Of a DNA stretch of 10,355 bases, positions 5,229-10,355 are shown in pieces. Below the pieces are notes generated by a model. That model was not told where the DNA came from and searched no databases. It saw only the letters and a program-made list of their open reading frames with translations. The DNA comes from Candidatus Eiseniibacteriota bacterium. GTDB taxonomy: Bacteria > Eisenbacteria > RBG-16-71-46 > SZUA-252. How positions within the stretch are numbered: the first letter of the stretch is position 1; each line of letters starts with the position of its first letter. The stretch lies in contig JAEHDN010000207.1 in assembly GCA_016880395.1 (NCBI GenBank), positions 1 through 10,355 of the forward strand, given 5' to 3'. A program made the position numbers and the translations under genes.

Positions 5229-7307
5229 GTGCGACGCGTCACATCGGGAAGCGGTCGGGAGGCAGGGAGGCACACGCTGGCACGCGCGTTCGTCGTCGGA
5301 AACGGATCGGTCCTGGCCACGGCCGACCTCCATGGCTCGCTTCGCGAGCTCTACGTTCCCTCCATCGCTCCCGGTCACCAGCTGTTCCGCCGCCCCGCCC
5401 GAATCGGCCTCCTCCTCGACGGCTCCCTTCGCTGGATCGACGACGCCTTCGAGTCGCGTCTCGGCGAGGGTGGGGACGCTCCGGTCATCGACCTCGCGCT
5501 CGTCTCGACGGAGCTCGAGGTCGAGATCTGGCAGGAGACCTACGTGGACGCGCTCCTGGACGCCCTGGTGCGCCGCGTCCAGGTCACGAACCGCGCGTCG
5601 CACACGCGCGATCTCCGGGTGGTCTTCCATCACGATCTCGCGCTCGCCCCCGGCGAGCCCCGCGAGACCGCGCTCCGGGACGCCGAGAGTCGCGGCCTCG
5701 TGCATCACGCCGGACGGCGGGTGGCCCTGATCAACCTCGAGACCGCGGACGGCACGGGTGTTCCGGTCGCGCGCCTCTCCGCCCGCGAGAACGACGGCGC
5801 CCCGGGAGCGGAGGACATCCCCGGCGGCGTGCGGCTCGAGGGTCCGGACGAGGTGCACGGGCGCTGCGACTCGCTCGCCGGTGCACCGCTTCCGCTCGCG
5901 CCGGGCGCGTCGGGCCTGGTCACGGTCTGGATCGTGTTCGGCTCGTCCCTTCGCGAAGCGCGGAAGCGGGACGCGGCTCTTCGCCGCGCCGGCATCCCCG
6001 CCTCGCTTGCGCGCACGCGCGGGCACTGGAATCTCTGGGTGAGCCAGGGCTCGCGCGATCTCCCGGATCTTCCCGAGGATGTCCAGACGCTCTACCACCG
6101 GAGCCTCGTCCTGCTGCGGCTCCACCAGGAGCCGGGCGGGGCGATCGGGACCCGGCTCGAGGGAGCGTCCGACGAGGCCGGCGTGGCGGCCGGAGCGGCG
6201 GGCGCGCCCCGCTGGTGTCGGCACCGCGATGCGGCCATCGCCGCGGACGCGCTCGGACGAGCCGGCTATCACGGCGCGGTGAGGCGCTACCTCGAGCACG
6301 CGACTCGCGCGGCGCGCGAGCTGGGCTCCTTGCCCACGGCCATCGACGGGGACGGCGCTCCCGTCGGGCTGACGGACGATCCGGCGGGGCCGGCGCTCGT
6401 GCTTTGGGCCGCGGCCCGGCACTTCGAGCGGGAGCGCGACGTCGAGTTCGCGGCACCTGTCTTCCGCGACGCGGTCCGTCCGACCGCCGATCTCCTCGCA
6501 TCCTCGCTCGACCCCGGGACCGCGCTGCCCGCCTCGTCCGATCTCTGGGAGGAGCGGGCCGGCATCCACGCCTGGACCGCCGCGGTGGTGCGGGCCGGGC
6601 TCCTCGGCGCGGCTCGCATGGCCGCGGCGTTCGGCGATGCGCCGCACGCGAGGGCGTGGGCCGGCGCCGCCGATGGGATCGCGCGGGCCATGGCGCGACA
6701 TCTCTATCGCCCCGAGTGGGGCCGCTTCGCCGTCTCGACCGCGCGGGCGGGGCGTACGCATCGCGCCGACCCTCGCCTCGACGCCTCGCTCCTGTGGCTC
6801 GGCCTTCTCGGCGATCTCGAGCCCGAGGACGTTCGGGTTCGCGCCACGGTCGACGCGGTGAAAGAGTCCCTCTGGGTGCGGACGGGAGTCGGCGGGATCG
6901 CTCGCTACGAGCGGGATCCGGTCGGCTCGGTGGGAACGGATCTCCCCGAGGTGCCCGGACGCCCTTCGGTCGCGGCGACGCTCTGGCTGGCGCAGCACGG
7001 AATCCGCACCGCACGCCGCGTGCAGGACCTCGATCCCGCCCGGACGCTCCTTCTCTGGTGCGCCGCACGCGCGGAGGGGTGGGACGTGCTGCCGGAGAGC
7101 CTTCATCCGTATCGTGGCGCGACCACCTCTCCCGCGCCGTCGCTGGAGGCGCATGCCTGGTTGGTGGCGACCGTCGTCGATTACGCCGAGCGTCTCAGGC
7201 ATCTGAGGCGCTGCGAGCGATGCGGCGCGCCCGCGGGCACCGGGCGTGAGAAGCGGGCGGCTTCGGTGGGAGACCTGCTAGCGCCAGGTCTCGTCGCTCA
7301 CCCGTAG
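5229..7307 (+). CDS. GH15-like glucoamylase-family glycoside hydrolase
   Basis: GH15 enzymes invert alpha-glucosidic bonds in glucans, isomalto-oligosaccharides or trehalose using an (alpha/alpha)6 barrel. This 692-residue protein has the family's N-terminal beta-domain opening (FVVGNGSVLATADLHGSLRE, residues 21-40). The barrel contains WCRHRDAA (329-336), equivalent to the usual WLRDA region, DLWEERAG (438-445) with the likely general acid E441, and LPES (621-624) with likely general base E623. The Trp normally before LRDA is Arg here, so substrate binding may differ. A C-terminal CERCGAP motif with two Cys is extra. No signal peptide is visible, suggesting a cytosolic protein. The GTG at 5229 lacks a ribosome-binding site; an in-frame CTG at 5277 has GGGAGG six bases upstream and gives the family-like N-terminus MARAFVVGNGS. 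The gene is divergent from GT2 and overlaps the barrel-protein gene by 30 nt at its 3' end. Confidence 0.75.
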   Translation: MRRVTSGSGREAGRHTLARAFVVGNGSVLATADLHGSLRELYVPSIAPGHQLFRRPARIGLLLDGSLRWIDDAFESRLGEGGDAPVIDLALVSTELEVEIWQETYVDALLDALVRRVQVTNRASHTRDLRVVFHHDLALAPGEPRETALRDAESRGLVHHAGRRVALINLETADGTGVPVARLSARENDGAPGAEDIPGGVRLEGPDEVHGRCDSLAGAPLPLAPGASGLVTVWIVFGSSLREARKRDAALRRAGIPASLARTRGHWNLWVSQGSRDLPDLPEDVQTLYHRSLVLLRLHQEPGGAIGTRLEGASDEAGVAAGAAGAPRWCRHRDAAIAADALGRAGYHGAVRRYLEHATRAARELGSLPTAIDGDGAPVGLTDDPAGPALVLWAAARHFERERDVEFAAPVFRDAVRPTADLLASSLDPGTALPASSDLWEERAGIHAWTAAVVRAGLLGAARMAAAFGDAPHARAWAGAADGIARAMARHLYRPEWGRFAVSTARAGRTHRADPRLDASLLWLGLLGDLEPEDVRVRATVDAVKESLWVRTGVGGIARYERDPVGSVGTDLPEVPGRPSVAATLWLAQHGIRTARRVQDLDPARTLLLWCAARAEGWDVLPESLHPYRGATTSPAPSLEAHAWLVATVVDYAERLRHLRRCERCGAPAGTGREKRAASVGDLLAPGLVAHP
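5265..5270 (+). promoter_or_regulatory. Strong ribosome binding site before an in-frame CTG
   Basis: GGGAGG six bases before CTG at 5277 in the GH15 gene. It supports a non-standard CTG start 48 nt inside the GTG-initiated frame. Confidence 0.45.
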
Positions 7308-8507
7308 CGTCAGACCGAGGCGCACGAAGGTCTCCTTCGCGCCGAGCCGCTCCCGGTCGCCCCGCTCTCCCCCCTCCAGGCTGATGTCGATCGCGCCGCC
7401 CCCGTCCTTGGTACGGAGTCCCGTTCCGATCGACCCCGCCCACTCCTCGATGGCCGCGGTGCCTCCGGAGATGTCGGAGGCTCCCGCGACCGGGAGAAGG
7501 TCGGGCCAGCGCAGGAGCGACACCCCCAAGCGAATCGGCACGCGATTGAGACTCGGGCGGCCTTGGTTCGCGGGCAGACGCTCCCAGCCGAGCGAGTAGC
7601 GCTCCAGCGGGCGGAAGGTGACGAGGTCGCTCTCGATGGTTCCGACGCCGTACTGCTGACGGCGGTACTGTCCGACGAACCGGGTCCGCGATCTGGGCTT
7701 GAGCTCGAACCCGACCACGACCCCCTCCGGGATCACGAGCGAGTTCGCCGAGAGCGTCTCGGCGCCGCTCGTCCGCTGGCGCTCCGTGACCGGTAGCCTG
7801 CGTCCCGACTCGTAGGCCGCTCCGAGGGCGATCCAGGAACGGACCCACTGAAGCCCGAGTCGCCACCGGCCGAGCCGATCCCACGAAACGTCGAGCGTGT
7901 CGCGCGTCGCGGCGAGGTTCGGATCCACGAACGACCGCTGCCATTCCTCGTGGTAGCTCCCGCCGATGACCTCGTAGTCCACCCCGACCCGAAAGTTTCG
8001 TCCGAGGCGGCGAGCCAGTGTGGCCCGGAGGAGGTTGATTCCGCCGCGACCATCCACGCGGAGCACCGACGCGGTGCCCGCGCTCTCCGGCCGCGTGACC
8101 TGGAACTCGCCGTTCGTGCCGAGGAGGTAGCTCCCCCCGAGGACGAGCCCGTTCGGGAATCGGATCACGAGGCGAACCGAGGGGAACGAGGATTCGTTGC
8201 CGGTCTCGTCACCGTAGTGGAGGGTCGTGACCTGGCGGCGCGTCTGTAGGATCGAGGCCTCGAGTACGAGGTGCTGCGCCTCGGCAATCGAAGCCGGGTT
8301 CACGAGCGAGAAGGAGGAGGCTCCGTGCTCGGCCGCCCCGGCGCCCCCCAGGGCGCGGAGACGGGCATTCTCCTCGAGCGAAGGCTCTCCGAGCCCGGCC
8401 GACGAGAAGACGGAGTTGGCCGACGAGATGGACGCCGTCATGGCGAGGAGGGCCACCACCGCGAAGGCGGTGGCGAGAGCCGGCCGAGCGGCCCCGCGCG
8501 CGCGCAT
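7278..8507 (-). CDS. Outer-membrane beta-barrel protein, FadL/PorV-like
   Basis: Probable outer-membrane protein of 409 residues, function unknown. Residues 1-31 are a Sec signal peptide (basic start, hydrophobic VVALLAMTA, then a small-residue site near SSA). The mature start has RALGGAGAAEHGASSFSLVN (51-70) followed by PAS, a pattern typical of FadL/TodX- and PorV-type barrels. The remainder alternates hydrophobic and polar residues with many aromatic girdle residues, consistent with about 14 strands, and the C-terminus FVRLGLTLRVSDETW could be the closing strand. The ATG overlaps the upstream lipoprotein stop as TGATG, so the two are translationally coupled. Its end overlaps the convergent GH15 gene by 30 nt. 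It could transport hydrophobic compounds (FadL-like) or aid protein secretion (PorV-like); sequence alone does not decide. Confidence 0.75.
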   Translation of the reverse strand: MRARGAARPALATAFAVVALLAMTASISSANSVFSSAGLGEPSLEENARLRALGGAGAAEHGASSFSLVNPASIAEAQHLVLEASILQTRRQVTTLHYGDETGNESSFPSVRLVIRFPNGLVLGGSYLLGTNGEFQVTRPESAGTASVLRVDGRGGINLLRATLARRLGRNFRVGVDYEVIGGSYHEEWQRSFVDPNLAATRDTLDVSWDRLGRWRLGLQWVRSWIALGAAYESGRRLPVTERQRTSGAETLSANSLVIPEGVVVGFELKPRSRTRFVGQYRRQQYGVGTIESDLVTFRPLERYSLGWERLPANQGRPSLNRVPIRLGVSLLRWPDLLPVAGASDISGGTAAIEEWAGSIGTGLRTKDGGGAIDISLEGGERGDRERLGAKETFVRLGLTLRVSDETWR

Positions 8508-9694
8508 CAGAACCGCCCCGGCGGCGCGGTGGTCGTGCCCACCCGAAGAAGCGGCGGTCTCGACGACTCGCGCGATCCCACGATCACGCCCGGTTTGGTG
8601 TTCGCATTCCGGATCGAGAGCAGGACCCCCTCATTCGCGGTCGTCCAGCCCCGCGCAAGATCGGGCGGCAAGGGTACGGAAAGGGTGTCTCCGACCGCGA
8701 ACTCGCGCAAGACGAGGGAGAGCGGCGACGAATCGGTCGGAATGGACGACCGCTCGGTCGCGCTTTCCGACCAGGCCCCCGTCACGCGGTAGATCTCGAT
8801 CGTGAGCACGACCTGGGTGCTGTCGCTCCCGAGCGGAAAGCCCGGAATCGAGTCGACCACGCCGAACACCAGCCGGAGATCGTTGATGGACGAGCCCTCG
8901 CCCACGGCTGGAATCGGCCCGCGGATGGCGATGCTCGCCTCGTAGGGTCCGCCGAGGACGAGGGTGGTGTCGGACCCCGTCGCCGGCGGCGTCAGGGGTG
9001 GATGCAGGTAGAGATCGAACGGCACCGTCGTGTTCACGGTGTCCGCCACCGTGGTCGAGCCGACCGTGTAGGTATACGGGATCCGGATCCGCGCGGAGCG
9101 GGAGGCGAAGGCTGCGAAGCCCTGGATCGCGGTCGCGCGAAGCATGAGCGTCGGGATCGAGTCAGGCTCGGGGTCCGTCCACTGCTTGATGCGGTTGAAG
9201 CTTCCCGCCCCGAGATCCATCAAGAGCGGCCCGGTGAAGTCGAAGGCCCTGGTCGCGAGGAGCGTGCCGGCGGCCGGTCCCGGCCAGGCGATCGTCCCGC
9301 TGTCGGCGAGCGCGGTCGCCGTCTCGCGGAGCTCGAGGTCCACCTGCAAGGGCTCGTTCCGGAGCGGTACCGACGGAATCTCGAAGAGCACGTTGCTCGC
9401 GGCGAAGCCGGTCAGGGTCACGTTCGGCAGGTTGATCCTCAGAAATTTGAAGAATGCACGCCCCTCGAACGTCGCGTCCCGCCCTACCAGGAGCGTGGAG
9501 CCGTAGTTGGCGGTCCCTGGTGTCACGTACGTGTCGCGGTCGGGAATCGTCGTCTCGACCAGGGTCGAGCCGAATCCGTCCACCCCACGGATCAGCCGTT
9601 CGTTCCCGGTGACCCGGTCGGTGTTGTTGGAGCAGCCGAACGGGCCCAGGAACGCCGTGAGGAGGAGGGCGGGAAGGAATGGGCGGAGGCGCAC
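8507..9694 (-). CDS. DNRLRE-domain lipoprotein
   Basis: Predicted exported lipoprotein of 395 residues, specific role unknown. Residues 1-20 (MRLRPFLPALLLTAFLGPFG) form a short lipoprotein signal, with the lipidated Cys at 21; the lipobox PFGC is atypical because Leu is missing at -3. Residues about 46-110 resemble a DNRLRE domain: PDRDTYVTPGTANYGS, then LLVGRD and RAFFKF, as in beta-sandwich modules found on surface proteins. The remainder is Thr/Ser/Pro-rich beta-structure, with a second sandwich-like part ending LLRVGTT. GTG at 9694 is chosen because it sits directly before the signal peptide; the frame is open back to 10036 but that would run through the divergent sensor gene. No convincing ribosome-binding site is present. 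It is coupled to the downstream barrel protein by a one-base overlap. Confidence 0.72.
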   Translation of the reverse strand: MRLRPFLPALLLTAFLGPFGCSNNTDRVTGNERLIRGVDGFGSTLVETTIPDRDTYVTPGTANYGSTLLVGRDATFEGRAFFKFLRINLPNVTLTGFAASNVLFEIPSVPLRNEPLQVDLELRETATALADSGTIAWPGPAAGTLLATRAFDFTGPLLMDLGAGSFNRIKQWTDPEPDSIPTLMLRATAIQGFAAFASRSARIRIPYTYTVGSTTVADTVNTTVPFDLYLHPPLTPPATGSDTTLVLGGPYEASIAIRGPIPAVGEGSSINDLRLVFGVVDSIPGFPLGSDSTQVVLTIEIYRVTGAWSESATERSSIPTDSSPLSLVLREFAVGDTLSVPLPPDLARGWTTANEGVLLSIRNANTKPGVIVGSRESSRPPLLRVGTTTAPPGRF

Positions 9695-9839
9695 GAGGAC
9701 GGATGATATCCCCTTGCGGCATTGGACGCTAGCAGGAAGCACCACCCGCAGAAACCCGGAGCGGGGGCTCCAGTTCCATCGCCTTTCTGCCGATATCCAC
9801 TGAAACCGATGCGGTTCCCGTAACCGGAGGCCCAAGCAC
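9695..9839. other. Divergent intergenic region with two small inverted repeats
   Basis: 145 nt separate the lipoprotein gene (-) and the sensor gene (+). Two dyads are visible: GGAGC-GGGG-GCTCC (9758-9771) and AACCG-ATG-CGGTT (9804-9816). GATATC occurs twice (near 9705 and 9792). No convincing -35/-10 or sigma-54 promoter could be picked by eye, although promoters for both genes should lie here. Confidence 0.4.
9826..9830 (+). promoter_or_regulatory. Ribosome binding site of the sensor gene
   Basis: GGAGG nine bases before the GTG at 9840; it supports that start. Confidence 0.6.
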
Positions 9840-10355
9840 GTGCCGAACCCCAATGCCCCCGCAGGAATCGCACCCTCGTCGGACGAGTCCACCCCGCTCG
9901 GAATCGCTCGCGCCAAGCGACGCGCGCTCGCCGGATCGGTGGGCCTGGGGTGCCTCTCGTTCGCTGCCATCCTGGCGATCGCGACCGGCTGGAACGCGCG
10001 ATGGGCGATCGCGCCGGCCCTGCTCTCGATCGGCATCGGGCTCGCGGTCCGCCATCGAGCCCGGCTCGCGGAGCTCGATCGCGCACGGGCGCTCCAGGCC
10101 CAGCTCAGCCTCTACCGCATCGGCGAAACGCTCGCGCGATTCGACCGCGAGGAGGATCTGGTCCGCCACGCGCTCGACGCCGTGGCCGAGGGGATGGGTA
10201 TGGGGCACTGGGCGCTCTACGCGCACCGGGGCGGCCGCGGCGATCTCGCGCTCGCGGCGACGCGGGGGCTCAACCCCGGAGCGGACGCGGAGCTGGCCCC
10301 GGATCCGCCCGGCCCCGAAGCGCTCTCTCCCGCGAGCCGCGCGGCGTGGCTCGGC
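9840..10355 (+). CDS. Membrane sensor protein with GAF-like domain, N-terminal part (cut by window end)
   Basis: Probable signal-transduction protein; the output domain (histidine kinase, GGDEF or phosphatase) lies beyond the window. The 172 visible residues are: a hydrophilic N-terminal stretch (1-27), two membrane helices at about 30-49 and 54-71 with almost no periplasmic loop, a short helical linker rich in Arg, Ala and Leu (72-90), and the start of a GAF-like domain from about 90 (LYRIGETLARFDREEDLVRHAL, quoted here in part as ETLARFDREEDLV), with MGMGHWALYAH as the first beta strand region. The lack of a periplasmic sensor domain suggests sensing in the membrane or cytosol. The GTG at 9840 has GGAGG nine bases upstream. 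It is divergent from the lipoprotein/barrel operon and might regulate it; that is only positional inference. Confidence 0.65.
   Translation, partial: MPNPNAPAGIAPSSDESTPLGIARAKRRALAGSVGLGCLSFAAILAIATGWNARWAIAPALLSIGIGLAVRHRARLAELDRARALQAQLSLYRIGETLARFDREEDLVRHALDAVAEGMGMGHWALYAHRGGRGDLALAATRGLNPGADAELAPDPPGPEALSPASRAAWLG

Noticed and set aside
5150..5320. N-terminal extension of the GT2 protein to an ATG at 5320
   Set aside because: It would overlap the start of the divergent GH15 gene, has no ribosome-binding site, and adds residues lacking similarity to the family.
5181..7202. A 673-codon open frame antisense to the GH15-like gene
   Set aside because: Low-complexity Arg/Gly/Ala composition without domains, whereas the plus strand shows GH15 motifs.
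9695..10036. N-terminal extension of the lipoprotein to 10036
   Set aside because: It would place the lipoprotein signal peptide internally and run antisense through the sensor gene, which has its own ribosome-binding site.
1..10355. CRISPR array, insertion sequence, tRNA, rRNA or phage gene
   Set aside because: No spaced direct repeats, transposase motifs, terminal repeats or RNA-gene signatures were seen on either strand.

Overview
The window is high-GC bacterial DNA with compact genes, GTG starts in several places, a lipoprotein, an outer-membrane barrel protein and a sigma-54 activator. This fits a Gram-negative bacterium such as Myxococcota, Gemmatimonadota, Candidatus Eisenbacteria or a relative. 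The lineage is inferred from style only; no rRNA or marker tree is possible here.

Layout, left to right. (1) Minus strand 1-2382 is a stress module: the 5' part of dnaK (cut by the window edge), a small heat-shock protein gene (hsp20), and a gene for a sigma-54 enhancer-binding protein (EBP) with an intact GAFTGA loop and a Fis-type HTH. Between the EBP gene and hsp20 lie a close match to the sigma-54 -24/-12 promoter (1037-1052, pointing at hsp20) and a perfect 9-bp-arm palindrome (1161-1179) about 144 bp upstream of the predicted transcription start. Together they form a textbook EBP / activator site / sigma-54 promoter / target layout, suggesting that hsp20-dnaK is under sigma-54 control here. 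Two hairpins fill the hsp20-dnaK gap.

(2) 2421-7307 is a carbohydrate module: a polytopic GT-C (GT87/DUF2029-like) glycosyltransferase (+), a CslA-like processive GT2 glycosyltransferase (-) that overlaps its tail convergently, and, divergent from the GT2 gene, a GH15-like glucoamylase-family protein (+). The GT2/GH15 promoter region contains a palindrome, and both genes have unusual start regions.

(3) 7278-9694 (-) is a two-gene cell-envelope operon: a DNRLRE-domain lipoprotein followed, with a TGATG stop/start overlap, by a FadL/PorV-like outer-membrane beta-barrel protein. (4) 9840-10355 (+) is the N-terminus of a membrane sensor protein (two TM helices, then a GAF-like domain), cut by the window end.

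The most interesting feature is the sigma-54-linked chaperone operon. The rest is ordinary in type, though the GH15 active-site variation and possible CTG start, the intercistronic hairpins and the lipoprotein/barrel pair deserve a look. No mobile elements, CRISPR arrays, tRNA or rRNA genes were seen.
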